Assembly: GCF_035917275.1 (NCBI RefSeq)
Contig: NZ_CP108508.1
Coordinates: forward strand, 4,092,001-4,156,000
Direction of reading: 5' to 3'
From: Streptomyces sp. NBC_01237
Lineage (GTDB): Bacteria > Actinomycetota > Actinomycetes > Streptomycetales > Streptomycetaceae
Length of the DNA stretch: 64,000 nucleotides
The notes below the pieces were generated by a model that saw nothing but the letters and a program-made list of their open reading frames with translations, was not told the origin of the DNA and did not search any database. Each line of letters begins with the position of its first letter. Position 1 is the stretch's first letter. Made by a program: the position numbers and the translations under genes. Below, in pieces: positions 17,595-39,100 of the stretch.

Positions 17595-19396
17595 GACGCC
17601 GCTCCGCCGGTGACGGGCTCGGCGGCCCGGACCTCGGCGCTCCGGTGCTCGGCGGCCCGGACCTCGGCGGCCAGAGCGCGCGGCGTGCGCAGCTCCAGCA
17701 CATCGCGCAGGCCGAAGGTCCAGCCGTCCCTGCGGGCCTTGGACGCCAGGCGGACCGCCCGCAGGCTGTCGCCGCCCCGGCCGAAGAAGTCGTCGTCGAG
17801 GTAGGCGGCGGGCACATCGAGGACCTCGGCGAACAGGGCACACATCCGCGCCTGCGCCGCCGTCTCCGGCTCCGCGCCCGGCGCCCCGTCCGCGCCCGGC
17901 GGTTCGGGCAGCGCGGCCTGGTCGAGCTTCCCGTTGGCGGTCAGCGGAAGGTCACCGGTCACCATGATCCGCGCGGGCACCATATAGGCGGGGAGCACCC
18001 GCGCGAGCGCCTCGCGCAACGCTGCCGGATCCACCCGCGCCCCGTCCGCGGGGACGGCGTAACCCGCCAGATACCGGTCGCCGGAGCGGTCCTCACGCAC
18101 GACCACGGCGGCCAGCCGCACCCCCGGCTGCGAGCCGAGCACCGAGGTGACCTCGCCCAGCTCGATCCGGTAGCCGCGGATCTTGACCTGGTCGTCGGTG
18201 CGGCCCAGGTACTCCAGCACCCCGTCGGGCCGCGCCCTGGCGATGTCGCCGGTACGGTACATCCGCCCACCGCCGAAGGGGTCGGCCACGAACCGTTCCG
18301 CGGTGAGGCCGGGCCGGTCGAGATAGCCGCGGGCGACCTGGCCGCCCGCGATGTACAGCTCGCCCGCCGTACCGGCCCCGACCGGCGCGAGCCGCTCGTC
18401 CAGCACATACAGCTCGGTGCCCGGCGTCGGTACGCCGATGGGGGTGGCGCCCGGCGCTATCCGGTCCCCCGGCTCGATCCGGAACGTGCAGCACCCGACG
18501 GTCGCCTCGGTGGGACCGTACTCATTGATGACCGCCGCGCCCGGATGGGTCTCGCGCCACCGCTCGACGACGTCGCCGAGCAGCATCTCGCCGCCCACCA
18601 CCAGATCACGCGTGGGCGAGAGCGAACTCGGCAGCGCGGTCAGCAGGGGAAGGTGCGACGGGGTCGCCTTGACGAAGCCCGGCCGTCCGTCCGCCGTGCC
18701 GTCGGCCGGTTCGCGGTCCAGCTCCGCGACCCGCAGGCAGCCGCCCAGGAGCAGCGGACCGTACAGCGCGGTGACGGTGAGGTCGAAGGCCACCGGGGAG
18801 TGCAGCAGCGCCCCGTCCGCCAGCCCCGGGTACTGCGCGCACGCGAAGTCGAGATAGCGCGCGAGGGTGTCGTGCTGCACGGTAACGCCCTTGGGGCGGC
18901 CGGTCGATCCGGAGGTGTGGATGACATACGCGAGGTTGTCCGCGGTGAGCGGCGCCGCCCGGTCGGCATCGGTCGGGTCGTGGTCCGCCGACCCGTCCGC
19001 CCCGGCGGCGGCGAGGGCCCCCGCGACCGTCAGCGTCTCCGGGTCGCCGGCCGCCCCGCGCGGTGCGGCCGACTCGCCCAGCACCAGGTCCAGCCCGGTG
19101 TCCTCGACGATGAACGCCAGCCGCTCGGCCGGGGCGTCGCTGTCCATCGGGACGTACGCCGCACCGGACTTGAGGACCCCGAGCAGCGCCACCACCAGGT
19201 CGGCCGACCGGGGCAGCCGTACCCCGACCAGGTGCTCCGGGCCGACACCGCGGGCGATCAGATGGTGCGCCAACCGGTTCGCGTGAGCGTTCAGCCGGGC
19301 ATAGGTCAGGCTCCGCCCGCCGGAGCGGACGGCGACGGCGTGCGGGGTGCGCGCCGCCTGGAGCTGAAAGAGATCGGGCAGGAGCGATGCAGCCAT
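17591..19396 (-). CDS. Stand-alone NRPS A-T didomain, Asn-type code
   Basis: About 601 aa. A domain with core motifs [14 protein letters not shown] (A3), EYGPTE (A5), [14 protein letters not shown] (A6/A7), [18 protein letters not shown] (A8) and [12 protein letters not shown] (A10, catalytic Lys). The binding-pocket code read by eye is D-L-T-K-V-G-E-V-G-K, which matches the known Asn signature (DLTKLGEVGK) but for one conservative change. The T domain shows [14 protein letters not shown] (Ser attachment, about residue 550). ATG 19396 has GAGGGA 7-8 bp upstream; a GTG at 19447 overlapping the previous stop is the alternative. No C domain is present. It should supply Asn to an NRPS-3 module that cannot activate it. 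Confidence 0.93.
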   Translation of the reverse strand: MAASLLPDLFQLQAARTPHAVAVRSGGRSLTYARLNAHANRLAHHLIARGVGPEHLVGVRLPRSADLVVALLGVLKSGAAYVPMDSDAPAERLAFIVEDTGLDLVLGESAAPRGAAGDPETLTVAGALAAAGADGSADHDPTDADRAAPLTADNLAYVIHTSGSTGRPKGVTVQHDTLARYLDFACAQYPGLADGALLHSPVAFDLTVTALYGPLLLGGCLRVAELDREPADGTADGRPGFVKATPSHLPLLTALPSSLSPTRDLVVGGEMLLGDVVERWRETHPGAAVINEYGPTEATVGCCTFRIEPGDRIAPGATPIGVPTPGTELYVLDERLAPVGAGTAGELYIAGGQVARGYLDRPGLTAERFVADPFGGGRMYRTGDIARARPDGVLEYLGRTDDQVKIRGYRIELGEVTSVLGSQPGVRLAAVVVREDRSGDRYLAGYAVPADGARVDPAALREALARVLPAYMVPARIMVTGDLPLTANGKLDQAALPEPPGADGAPGAEPETAAQARMCALFAEVLDVPAAYLDDDFFGRGGDSLRAVRLASKARRDGWTFGLRDVLELRTPRALAAEVRAAEHRSAEVRAAEPVTGGAAS

Positions 19397-19443
19397 CGGG
19401 TCTTCCCTCTTCACGGGACGCCTCGTGTTCGTGGGCAGGTGGT

Positions 19444-22400
19444 TCACCCGGCACGTCCGGCCGCCAGCCGGCGGATCGTCGGGAACATGTACAGGTCGCG
19501 CATGGAGACCGTGGAGCCACCGCGCCGGCGCAGCGCCGCGCCGACCCGCATGGCCAGCAGTGAATTGCCGCCCAGGTCGAAGAAGTTGTCGTCCGGCCCG
19601 ACGGGGACGCCGAGCACGTCCTGCCAGACATCGAGGAGCACGGCCGCGAACGCGTCCTGCGGGGCGGCCGGGGAGATGTCACCGGCCGCGTCCGCGTTCC
19701 CGTCCGCGGTGTCCGGCGCCTCCACGGCGACGGCGGAAGCGGCGACGGCGGACGCGGGGGCGGCGGACGCGGGGGCGGGCGCGGTGTCCGGCCGGGCGGG
19801 GCGGGGCGCCGGGGCGGGCCGGGGCAGCCCGGCCGCGTCGAGTTTGCCATTGGTGGTCAGCGGCATCCGGTCGAGCGCGGTGACCGTCGACGGCACCATG
19901 TACTCGGGCAGATATCTGGCGGCCCGCTGCCGCACGGCCGCGGTGTCCTCCCCCTCCAGCACCACGAACGCGTCGAGCTGCGCGGTCGCCCGGTCCTCCG
20001 GATCGGTCCTGTTCAGCACGACGGCGGCGGCGCCGACCAGCGGATCGTCCAGCAGCACCGCGCGGATCTCGTCCAGTTCGATGCGGAAGCCGCGCAGCTT
20101 GACCTGGTTGTCCAGCCGGCCCAGGTGCTCCAGCCGGCCGTCGGGCAGCAGCCTGCCCCTGTCGCCGCTGCGGTACAGCCGCTCCCCGGTGCGCGGATCG
20201 CTCAGGAACCGCTGCCCGGTGAGCTCCGGCCTGTTCAGATAGTGCGCGGCGAGCCCGGCTCCGCCGACCTGGATCTCCCCGGCGACCCCGACCGGCAGGG
20301 GCCTGCCGTCAGGGTCGACGATCCGCACCCACCAGCCGGGCAGGGCGTGTCCGACCGACTTCGAACCGGTGAGCGCCTCGGCCCTGGTGACGGTCTGCGC
20401 GGTCACATGCACCGTCGTCTCGGTGATGCCGTACATGTTGACGACCCGGCACACGGTCTCCGGATGCCGGTCGAACCACGGCAGGAGCATGCGCGGTTCG
20501 AGCCCCTCGCCGCCGAAGACCACCAGGCGTACGGGGACGGGCTCCGCGCCGTCCCGTTCGACGTCCAGCAGGTGGGCGAAGGCCGACGGGGTCTGGCTGA
20601 GCACCGAGACCCGTTCCTGGACGAGCAGCCGGTGGAACTCCTCCGGCGAGCGCGACACCCAGTAGGGCACCACGACCAGACGGCCGCCGGTGAGCAGGCA
20701 GCCCCAGATCTCCCACACCGAGAAGTCGAAGGCGCTGGAGTGGAACAGCGTCCAGGTGTCGTCCGTGCCGAGGCCGAAGTCCTCCGTCGTGGCGGCCATC
20801 AGGGCGAGCACGTTCACATGCGGGACGACGACGCCCTTCGGACGCCCGGTCGAACCGGAGGTGTAGATGACGTACGCCGGGTCCCGCGGACCGGTCGCCG
20901 AGGGCGGCGGTCCGTCGCACTCCTCGGGAGCCAGTTCCGCGAGCGCGGCGGTACCGATCACGCGGACACCGCCGTCACCGCCACGGCCGTCACCGTCACC
21001 GCCACGGCCGTCACCGCCGTCGCCGTCGCCGTCACGGCCGGGGAAGTCCGCGAGGTCGGTGACGACCGCGACGAGTTCGGCGTCACCTGCGGTGTAGGAC
21101 AGCCGGTCGCGCGGGTAGGCGGGGTCCATCGGCACATAGGTGGCGCCCGCCTTGAGCACGGCGAGCAGGGTGACGATCAGCTCGGCCGATCGCTCCAGGC
21201 ACACCCCGACCCGGTCGCCGTCGGCCACGCCGAGCCGGCGAAGGGCGTGGGCGAGCCGGTCGGCCCGCCCGTCGAGCTCGCCGTAGCTGAGCCGGGAGCC
21301 TTCGAAGGACACCGCGACGGCGTCCGGGCGGGACGCCGCGAGGGCGGCTATCGCCGCGTCGATCCGCTCGGGCTCGAACGGCGTCCGCCGGGCGGCCCGG
21401 TCCGGGTCGTGACGGTCCGGCGCCGCCGTCCTGTCCAGCTCGTCCTCGTCCAGCAGTTCCACGTCCGCGACCGGGGTGTCCGGCGACTCGACGAGTGTCC
21501 GGTGCACCCGGCAGACGTGCCGCAGAAGCTGATCGGCGATGTCCGCGTGCAGGGTCCGCGTCGAGAAGTCGCAGCGCAGTTCCCGGTGGCCCCCGGCGTC
21601 GTAGGTCACCGAGAGGGTCACCGGGAACGGGGCGCACTGGAACGGCCGGTACGCGACCGGGTCCGCGCCGGGGAAGTCCGCCGGGCCGTCGTCGTCGTGG
21701 ACGACGATCCCCACGGCGGGGATGGCCGCCTGGTCACCGAGCACGGACGCCAGTTCCCGCCGCAGGTCCTCGGTGTGCCAGGCCGGACCGCCGGCCAGGC
21801 CCGCGCGGACCCGCTTGTCCACGGTGCCGAGCGTGTGCGCCGGGTCGGCGTCCACCGCCAGGAGAGCGACGCCCTCGGCGCCGTACGCGTCGAAGGGGTC
21901 GGTGACCAGCGCCGGGAGGACGGGCCGGGTGAGTCCTTCGTAGCGGGCGAGGACGATGCCGAGTGCGGCGCTCCAGCTCCCGGTGTCGCCCGCCGGGGCT
22001 CCGGCGGGCACCGTCCGTACGCGCGTCGCCGTCGCGTCCGGGCCGGACGGGCGGCCGAGCCCCCAGTCCGGGCGGGCGTCGAACCGGCCGCCCGCCAGTT
22101 CGGCGGCCTGCCCGGCGGGGTCGGGGGTCCGGCCGTCGCCGCTCGCCCCGGCGGCGGGGACCGGCGCACGGCCCAGCAGCTCCGCGGTGAAGTCGTGCAG
22201 CGCTCCGGCGCCGAGCACCGCGCGGTGCGCGACCACGACCAGCTCGGCCACCTCGTCGGCGTACGTCAGCAGCACCGCGCGCACCGCCGCGTCCCGGTGG
22301 GCGACCAGCGGCCGGGCGAGCTCCCGTGTCCGCCACCGCTCGGCGTCGGGCGCGTCGGAGCGGCAGGGCACCGGCTGCCGCCACAGCCGGGCGGCGGCCG

Positions 22401-22635
22401 GGAAGACCGCTGCCGTCGCGGTGGCGGGCAGCAGCGCGGCGGCGAGGGAGGCGAACCGCCGGGACAGCCCGTCCGGCGCGTCCGCGCGCACGGTGCCGGT
22501 GAGCCGCACGCACAGCGCGTGGCACACCGCGCCGGGGGCTTCGGGGCCGCTCTCGCGGACCCGGTCACGGGGAGGGACGACGGAGCGCCGGGCCGGTGTG
22601 AGAGCGGCGACGGCGTCCTGTTCAGAGATCGACAC
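19444..22635 (-). CDS. Stand-alone NRPS: decayed C domain, A (Thr-type), T
   Basis: About 1063 aa. Residues ~1-400 look like a condensation-domain remnant: the strand order is recognisable, but the HHxxxDG site reads [11 protein letters not shown], so it cannot condense normally. The A domain follows (A3 [14 protein letters not shown] near 605; A5 MYGITET; A8 [19 protein letters not shown]10 [12 protein letters not shown]). The pocket code read by eye is D-F-W-S-V-G-M-V-H-K, close to the Thr code DFWNIGMVHK. A T domain ends the protein ([12 protein letters not shown]). An Asp/Gly-rich insertion (around 545-570) lies just before A3. GTG 22635 has AGGGA 7-8 bp upstream; ATG 22653 is possible. 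Likely loads Thr (or allo-Thr) in trans for the A-less module of NRPS-3. Confidence 0.9.
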   Translation of the reverse strand: MSISEQDAVAALTPARRSVVPPRDRVRESGPEAPGAVCHALCVRLTGTVRADAPDGLSRRFASLAAALLPATATAAVFPAAARLWRQPVPCRSDAPDAERWRTRELARPLVAHRDAAVRAVLLTYADEVAELVVVAHRAVLGAGALHDFTAELLGRAPVPAAGASGDGRTPDPAGQAAELAGGRFDARPDWGLGRPSGPDATATRVRTVPAGAPAGDTGSWSAALGIVLARYEGLTRPVLPALVTDPFDAYGAEGVALLAVDADPAHTLGTVDKRVRAGLAGGPAWHTEDLRRELASVLGDQAAIPAVGIVVHDDDGPADFPGADPVAYRPFQCAPFPVTLSVTYDAGGHRELRCDFSTRTLHADIADQLLRHVCRVHRTLVESPDTPVADVELLDEDELDRTAAPDRHDPDRAARRTPFEPERIDAAIAALAASRPDAVAVSFEGSRLSYGELDGRADRLAHALRRLGVADGDRVGVCLERSAELIVTLLAVLKAGATYVPMDPAYPRDRLSYTAGDAELVAVVTDLADFPGRDGDGDGGDGRGGDGDGRGGDGGVRVIGTAALAELAPEECDGPPPSATGPRDPAYVIYTSGSTGRPKGVVVPHVNVLALMAATTEDFGLGTDDTWTLFHSSAFDFSVWEIWGCLLTGGRLVVVPYWVSRSPEEFHRLLVQERVSVLSQTPSAFAHLLDVERDGAEPVPVRLVVFGGEGLEPRMLLPWFDRHPETVCRVVNMYGITETTVHVTAQTVTRAEALTGSKSVGHALPGWWVRIVDPDGRPLPVGVAGEIQVGGAGLAAHYLNRPELTGQRFLSDPRTGERLYRSGDRGRLLPDGRLEHLGRLDNQVKLRGFRIELDEIRAVLLDDPLVGAAAVVLNRTDPEDRATAQLDAFVVLEGEDTAAVRQRAARYLPEYMVPSTVTALDRMPLTTNGKLDAAGLPRPAPAPRPARPDTAPAPASAAPASAVAASAVAVEAPDTADGNADAAGDISPAAPQDAFAAVLLDVWQDVLGVPVGPDDNFFDLGGNSLLAMRVGAALRRRGGSTVSMRDLYMFPTIRRLAAGRAG

Positions 22636-22665
22636 GACTGGTTCCCTTGGCATGGTTGCGGTGCC

Positions 22666-23490
22666 TCACCGAGCGGTGAAGCCCCCGTCGACGGTGAGCA
22701 CGGAGCCGGTCACCTGCCGGGACTCGTCCGAGGCCAGCCAGAGGGCCGCCCCGGCCACGTCCTCCGGCTCGATCAGCGCGTTCATCGGCTGCGACTGGAC
22801 GAAGGTCTCCTCGTGCTCGGCGACCGGGAGGTCGAGCGACCTCGCGATCTCGGCGAGCATCCGGCCCTCGGCCCGGTCGTCGTCCCGGATCGAGCCGGGG
22901 CACAGGGCGTTGACCCGTACCTTCAGCGGCGCGTAGTCGAGCGCGGTCGCCTTGGTCAGGCCGATCAGCCCGTGTTTGGACGCCGCGTATCCGGCGAAGT
23001 TCCGGTAGCCGACCAGACCGGCGGTGGAGGCCACGTTGATCACGCTGCCCGAGCGCTGCGCGAGCATCAGGGGGCCCACCACCGAGGTCATCCGCCAGGC
23101 GCCCGTCAGATTGATGTCGATCATCACCTGCCACTCGTCCTCGGTGACCTCATGGGCCGGCTTTCCCGAAGGCGCCGCGATCCCGGCGTTGTTGACGAGC
23201 ACGTCGACGCGGCCGAACCGCTCGACCGTCCGGTCCACGGCCGTGCGCAGCGCGTCGCGGTCACGGATGTCGGCCTCCGCCGTGAGGACGGCCGCCCCCT
23301 GTTCACGGCACAGCCCGGCGGTGTGTGCGAGCTGGCTCGTGGTGCCGAGCGGGTACGGAACGCCGTCGATGTCGCCGCACACGTCGAGCAGCGCCAGATC
23401 GGCGCCCTCCCGGGCGAACGCCAGCGCACAGGCACGGCCGACACCGCGCGCGGCTCCCGTCACGATGACGGTCTTTCCTTGCAGGCGCAC
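22666..23490 (-). CDS. Mycofactocin-type short-chain dehydrogenase
   Basis: A 274-aa SDR. It has the cofactor motif VTGAARGVGRACALAFA (about 10-26), NNAG (about 100), and the catalytic Tyr/Lys in YAASKHG. After the second beta strand it carries an insertion containing DIDGVPYPLGT (about 42-52), the hallmark of SDRs that hold NAD tightly and depend on mycofactocin. GTG 23490 has AAGGAG 5 bp upstream. It lies directly before the Thr A-T protein gene and after the type II thioesterase. A redox step on a Thr side chain (C-beta oxidation and re-reduction to allo-Thr) would suit its position, but this is a hypothesis. Confidence 0.85.
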   Translation of the reverse strand: MRLQGKTVIVTGAARGVGRACALAFAREGADLALLDVCGDIDGVPYPLGTTSQLAHTAGLCREQGAAVLTAEADIRDRDALRTAVDRTVERFGRVDVLVNNAGIAAPSGKPAHEVTEDEWQVMIDINLTGAWRMTSVVGPLMLAQRSGSVINVASTAGLVGYRNFAGYAASKHGLIGLTKATALDYAPLKVRVNALCPGSIRDDDRAEGRMLAEIARSLDLPVAEHEETFVQSQPMNALIEPEDVAGAALWLASDESRQVTGSVLTVDGGFTAR

Positions 23491-23537
23491 CAGGACTCCT
23501 TCACGTTGGGGGCGGTCGGCAGACTCGCCCGCTCCAC

Positions 23538-24239
23538 TCATCCGGGGCAGACGTCCGCGAGTACCCGGATCAGGCCCTCGGCATTGTCGACCAGATACAT
23601 GTGACCACCCTCGACCTCCACGAAGTCGAACTCCCTGCCGGTGGCCTTGCCCCACTCCATGGCCTGGTCGGGGGTCACGAGGGTGTCGGTACTGCCCCGC
23701 ACCGAAGTGATCGGGACGGGCAGCGGGGTGTCCGACAGGGCGACGTAGCTCTCGTGCATCTCGACGTCCGCCCGCAGCGAGGGCAGCAGCAGCTCGCGCA
23801 TCTCCGGGTCCTCAAGGGCTTCGTGCCGGTACCCGGCGAACTCCTTGACCCGCTCCAGGAACTGCTCGTCGTCCAGGCCGCTCGCGCCGTTCTCCCGGCG
23901 GGTCCACGGACCGGGCGAACCGCTGACCACCAGCGCGGCCAGCTCGACCCCGTCGGTCGCGGCCAGCCGGTGGGCGATCTCGTAGGACAGCACCGCGCCG
24001 AGGCTGTGCCCGAAGAGGACGACCGGCCCCCCGCCGGAGACCCGCTCCAGCACCTCGGGCATCAGCCCTTCGACCGCCACCGCCACATCCTGGTAGGGCT
24101 CCTCGGCGAAACGCTGCTCGCGGCCCGGCAGCTGGACGGCCGCGAGGTCGAAGCGGTTCTCGCAGAGCGGGAGCCAGGGGCGGAAGACCGAGGCTCCCGC
24201 ACCGGCGAACGGAACACAGAGAACCGTCGTTCGGGGCAT
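23538..24239 (-). CDS. Type II thioesterase (first copy)
   Basis: A 233-aa external thioesterase of the NRPS/PKS type: CVPFAGAGASVF (about 8-19), the nucleophile elbow FGHSLGAVLSYE (Ser about 78), an Asp in the ISVRGSTDTLVTPD-like stretch and a late His in VEGGHMYLVDN. It would clear mis-acylated or mis-primed T domains in the assembly line. ATG 24239 has GAGGAG 5 bp upstream. It sits directly after NRPS-3 in the NRPS operon. A second type II thioesterase is present at 57961-58722. Confidence 0.93.
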   Translation of the reverse strand: MPRTTVLCVPFAGAGASVFRPWLPLCENRFDLAAVQLPGREQRFAEEPYQDVAVAVEGLMPEVLERVSGGGPVVLFGHSLGAVLSYEIAHRLAATDGVELAALVVSGSPGPWTRRENGASGLDDEQFLERVKEFAGYRHEALEDPEMRELLLPSLRADVEMHESYVALSDTPLPVPITSVRGSTDTLVTPDQAMEWGKATGREFDFVEVEGGHMYLVDNAEGLIRVLADVCPG

Positions 24240-24297
24240 GTTCACTCCTCTTTCTGCTGTCGGGTGAGCACCGTCGGGCCGTGTCCGGCCCGGGGTC

Positions 24298-33170
<8,873 letters not shown>

Positions 33171-33174
<4 letters not shown>

Positions 33175-36100
33175 CGGGTCTTCCTCCACTCAGCTTCCAG
33201 TACCCCGAGATCGTCGAGTTCGAGGTCGATCAGTGACAGGTCCGACAGGGCGAGGCCGGCCGGCTCCCCCTCGGCGGCGTGCTCCGAGAGGGCGGTGAGC
33301 GCGCGGAACCATCCCTCGGCCAGCGCGTGTACGTCGTCGTGGCTCAGCAGGCGTCGCGGCCAGGTCCAGTTGGCGACCAGCCGGGGGCCGTTCACGTCGT
33401 CCTGGACGAGCACGTTGAGCGATACGGAGTGCGTGGCGGGCATGCCGGGGTCGCCGCCGAGCTCCCGGAGCACCTCGCCGTCCGCGGACATGGTCCATCC
33501 GTCGGCCCCGGCGTTCGGTGCCGACCGGTCACCGGAGGCCGCCTCGCCCCAGGCTGTCGCATCCCCGGCGGCTCCGTCCCCGGCGGTCGTGTTCCCGGCG
33601 ACTTCGGCCCGGCCCAGGTAGTTGAAGCCGAACTGCGGTGTGCCGAGCGCGGCCAGCTCCTCGCGGGTGCGCGGGTTGAGGTGGCGCAGCAGGCCGAAGC
33701 CCACGCCCTCATCCGGCATCTCCCGCAGCGTCTCCTTGACCCGGTCGAGGGCCTTGTGCAGGGCGGCGGGGTCGGTGAGGACCCGGCCCCACGACACCGG
33801 CCCGAGATCCAGCCGTACCGGCGCGAGGCTGGTGAACCAGCCGACCGTACGGGAGATGTCGAGGTCGGCCCCCTCCGGGATCTGCCGGCCGTGGCGCTCG
33901 ACGTCGACCAGCACCGCGGTGCCCGCGCCCAGCCCGCGCCGCCGCCGCCAGTCGGCGACCGCCAGGGTGAACGCGGTCAGCAGCACGTCCTCGACGCCGC
34001 CGCGCATCGCGGCGGGCACCTTCGTCAGGAGCGGTTCGGTGACCGTTTCCGGCAGGGTCAGGACGAGCGCTTCCTGGGTGCCCATGGTGTCGACGGCCGG
34101 GTCCCGCGGCTCCGCCGTCACCGGGACGTCCTCGGGGGCGAGCTGGTCGGCCCACCAGGAGACCCGGTCCTCGCGGGCGGGTTCGGCGGCCGTCTCGGTG
34201 AGCCACTGCGCCCACCGGCGCCACGAGGTGCCGACCGGCTGGAGCGTGGCGTCCCTGGACTCGTACGCCGCCTGCCACGCCTCGGCCAGGTCGGGTACGA
34301 GAATCCGCCAGGACACCCCGTCGACGGCCAGGTGGTGGCCGAGGACCAGCAGCCGGCCCGGCTCGTGGGGACCGGCGTCGAACCAGACGACCCGTACGAT
34401 CGCGCCCTCGGCCGGGGACAGGCGCGACACCGCCCGCTCCGCCTGTTCGGCGATGACGGCCCGTACCTTCTCGCCGTCCGCACCGGCGATGTCGACCCGG
34501 CCCACACAGCCGGACGGGTCCACCGCGCCGCGCGGCCGGACCGCGTAGGACCACTCCCCCGCGCGCACGGTCAGCCGCAGCCGCAGCGCGTCGTGGTGGT
34601 CGAGCACGGTACCGACCGCGGAGGTCAGCGTGTCCAGGGTGACCTCCGCGGGCACCCGCAGCAGCACCGACTGGTGGAACCGCTCGATACGGCCGCCGTG
34701 GTCACGCAGCCAGTGCGTCATCGGGGTGAGCGGCACCTCGCCGATACCGGCGTCGGGGTCCTGCGGGGCCAGTTCGTCGACGGAGCGGGCGACCGCCGCG
34801 AGTCCGGCGACCGTCTTGTGCGCGAACACGTCCCGGGGGGTGATGACCAGCCCGCCCTTGCGCACCTCGCTGACCAGCTTGATGGAGACGATGCTGTCGC
34901 CGCCCAGCTCGAAGAAGTTGTCGTCGGCGCCCACCTCGGGCAGCGAGAGCACCGTGCCGAACGCCTCGGCGAGCACCTTCTCCGCCTCCGTGGCGGGCCC
35001 CTGGCCCTCGCCGCCGGTACGGGCGGACCCGGGTGCGGGCAGGGCCGCGTGGTCCAGTTTCCCGTTGACCGTCAGGGGCAGACCGTCCACGACCACGAAC
35101 GCCTGCGGCACCATGTACTCCGGCAGCCGCCCGGCCGCCCACGCGCGCACGGCGGCGATGTCCGGGCCGGTGCCCTCCTCGGGCACCACATAGCCGACGA
35201 GCTGGCGTACACCGGGCCGGTCCTCACGGATGACGACGGCCGCGCCGTCGACCCCGGCACAGCCCGCGAGTACGGATTCGATCTCGCCCAGCTCGATGCG
35301 GAAGCCCCGCAGCTTCACCTGGCTGTCCCGGCGGCCGACGAACTCCAGCACTCCTTCGGCGCGCCACCGCACCACATCACCGGTGCGGTACAGCCGGGCC
35401 CCCGGAGCACCGAACGGGTTCGCCACGAACCGCTCCGAGGTCAGCCCCGCACGCCCCAGATAACCGCGCGCCAGCCCCACCCCGGAGACATACAGCTCCC
35501 CCGGCACCCCCACCGGGCAGAGGTTCAGCGCGGCGTCCAGGACATGGACCCGGGTGTTGGCGATCGGCCCGCCGATGGGCGGGGTGACCGTGCCGTCCAC
35601 CGGGTCGCTCGCCGTCGCGCACACCGTGGTCTCGGTCGGCCCGTAGGCGTTGATCACCCGGCGGCCGGGCGACCACCGGGCGGCCAGCTCGCGGGGGCAC
35701 GCCTCCCCGGCGGTCACCAGGGTCAGCCCGGCGGGTGCCGCCTGCGGATCGGCTCCGGACAGCGCCGTCGGGGTGAGGGTGGCGTGTGTGATCCGCTCGG
35801 TGGTCAGGAAATCGGTGAGGTCGGTGCCCAGCACCGGACCGTCGGACGGGGTGAGGACCAGAGCGGCGCCGTTGAGCAGGGCCATGACCGTTTCCCAGGC
35901 GGACGCGTCGAAGCTGGGGGCGGCGAACTGCCCGATCCGGCTGGTGCTGTTCACCCCGAGCCGGTCGGCGTGCCAGGCGGCGAGGCTGACCAGTCCCCGG
36001 TGCGTGACCGAGACGCCCTTGGGCTGCCCGGTGGACCCGGAGGTGTAGATCACGTACGCGGGGTGGTCGACCGACAGCGGCGTACGGCGGTCGGCGTCGG

Positions 36101-39100
36101 TGACCTCGGCCCCGGACAGCGCCGCGAGCGCCTCGACGGCCTCGGGGCCGTCGAGGACGAGCGGATCGGTGAGGTGCTCCGGGAGCCGGGCGGTCAGGCC
36201 GGAGACGGTGACCACGAGCGTGGGTTCGCTGTCCTCGATCATGTACGCGATCCGGTCGGCCGGATGGTTCGGATCGACCGGTACGTAGGCTCCGCCGCAG
36301 GTCATCACCGCGAGCAGCGCGGTGGTGAGGTCGACCGACCGGGGCAGGACCAGGGCGACCCGGTCCTCCGGTCCGACACCGCGTGCGATCAGCAGCCTGG
36401 CGAGCCGCGCGGCACGTGCGGCCAGGGTGGCGTAGTCCACGGTGACGCCGTCACCGGCCACCGCGGGCCGGGCGGGGACGGCGGCGGCCTGCCGGGCGAA
36501 CAGGTCCGGGACGGTACCGGCGGGCACCGGCCGGTCGCTGTCGTTCCAGCCGTCGAGCAGGTCCTCGCGCTGTGCCGGCGGCAGGATGTCCAGGAGCCGC
36601 ACCGGCCGGACCGGGTCCGCGACGACGGCGCGCAGCAGGGCGATCAGGTGGCCGACGACGCGCTCCGCGCTCGCCCGGTCGAACAGGTCCGTGCTGTAGC
36701 CGAGGATGCCGGAGATCCCGCCCCCGGCGTCCTCGGCCAGGCTGAGTTCCAGGTCCACCTTGGCGACCGGCAGCAGCAGGTCCTGGCCGGTGACCCGCAG
36801 GCCGGGGAGCTCCAGCTCCCCCGAGGTGTTGTTCTGGTAGGCGAGCAGCACCTGGAACAGCGGGTTGTGCGACAGCGAGCGGTCGGCGCCGACGAGGTCG
36901 ACCAGCCGCTCGAAGGGCAGGTCCTGGTGCGCGTAGGCGCCCAGTGCGGTGGTGCGGGCCCGGCGCAGCAGCGCGACGAAGCCGGGGTCGCCGGACACAT
37001 CGGTGCGCAGGACCAGCGTGTTGACGAAGAACCCGATGAGGTCGTCGGTCGCCGCGTCCGTCCGGCCCGCGACCGGCGTACCGATGGGGATGTCCGTTCC
37101 GGCCCCGAGGCGGGACAGCAGTGCGGCCAGCGCGGCCTGGAAGACCATGAAGGGGGTGGTGTCGGTCCCGGCGGCGAGCTTGCGCAGACCGGCGCCCAGT
37201 TCGGGGTCGATCGTCACCGGCACGACGGCGCCCCGGTGAGTGGCCACCGGCGGGCGCGGCCGGTCGGCCGGGAGTTCCAGTTCCTGCGGGGAGCCGAGGA
37301 GCTGTTCGGCCCAGTAGGCCCGCTGCGAGGCGGCCAGGCTGTTCTCGTCCCGCTCGTCGCCCAGCAGCCGCTGCTGCCACAGCGTGTAGTCCGCGTACTG
37401 CACCGGCAGCGGCTGCCAGTCCGGTGCGGCGCCGTCCAGCCGGGCCCGGTACGCCTCACCGAGGTCGCGGGCGAGCGGGGCCTGCGACCAGCCGTCCCCG
37501 GCGATGTGATGGACGACGACGCACAGCACATGCTCGCCGGGGGCGGTCCGGAAGAGCCGGGCCCGTACCGGCAGGTCGTGCGCGAGGTCGAAGCCGACCG
37601 CACCGGCCGCGTCCAGCGCGGCGGACAGCTCCGCCTCGGGCAGGTCGCGGACCTCGATGGCCACCGTCGCCGATCCGGCCGCGACGACCCGCTGCCACGG
37701 CTCGCCGTCGGTGTCCGGGAACACGGTGCGCAGCGCCTCGTGCCGGCCCAGCACATCGCCGAACGCGGCTCTCAGCGCGTCGACCCGCAGCTCTCCGGAG
37801 AGCCGGACGGCGAACGGGATGTTGTACGTGGCGCTCGGCCCCTCCATCCGGTTGAGGAACCACAGCCTGCGCTGGGCGAACGACAGCGGCACCCGTTCCG
37901 GACGCTCGGCCGGGCGCAACGGCGTCCGGGCCGCCGAGGGGGTGTCCGTCAGCCGGACGGCGAGCCGGGCCACGGTCGGTTCCTCGAAGACCCGCCGGAT
38001 CGACAGCTCGACGCCCAGGACCGCCCGTACCCGGCTGACGAGCCGGGTGGCGAGCAGCGAGTGGCCGCCCAGCTCGAAGAAGTTGTCGTGGACGGACACG
38101 GCGGGCAGCCCGAGCACCTCCTCGAACAGCCCGCACAGCAGCTCCTCGTGCGGGGTCCGCGGTCCGCGGGTGTCCTCCGCGGTGTGCTCGGGAACCGGCA
38201 GCGCCTTCGTGTCCAGCTTTCCGTTGGTGGTCAGCGGCAGCGCGTCCAGGACGACGACCGGCCGCGGGACCATGTACTCCGGGAGCCGCTCGCCCGCCCA
38301 GGCGCGCAGTTCGTCCGGGTCGAGCGGGGTGCCCGCGGCGGGCACCGCGTAGCCGACGAGCTGCCGGACACCGGGACGGTCCTCGCGGACCATGACGGCG
38401 ACCTGGCCGACCGCCTCGTGGCCCGCGAGTACGGATTCGATCTCGCCCAGCTCGATGCGGAAGCCCCGCAGCTTCACCTGGCTGTCCCGGCGGCCGACGA
38501 ACTCCAGCTCCCCGTCGGTGCGCCACCGCACCACATCACCGGTGCGGTACAACCGGGTGCCCGGAGCACCGAACGGGTTCGCCACGAACCGCTCCGAGGT
38601 CAGCCCCGCACGCCCCAGATAACCGCGCGCCAGCCCCACCCCGGAGACGTACAGCTCCCCCGGCACCCCCACCGGGCAGAGCCGCAGGTCGCCGTCGAGG
38701 ACGTAGACCTGCTTGCCGTCGAAGGGGCGGCCGATCGGCACCGGGTCCGGCACGGGCCGCTCGGCGGTCAGCGGGTGCGCGGCGGCGATGACGGTGACCT
38801 CGGTCGGTCCGTACGCGTCCACGACCGTGATGTCCGGGCAGGCTTCCAGGACCTGGCGCACCGACGCGGCGGGCACCGCCTCACCGCCCGCCCACACCTC
38901 GCGCAGCGGCCGGAACGTCTCCGGTGCCTCGGCGGCGATCAGCCGGAACAGGCCGGTGGTGAACAGGGCCGCGGTGACCCGGCCCTCGGTGAGGGTCCTG
39001 GCGATGGTGGCCATGTCCAGCTCACCGGGCGGGCCGACGACCAGGGTGCCGCCGTTCAGCAGCGGGGTCCACATCTCGTACGTCGACGCGTCGAACGCGT

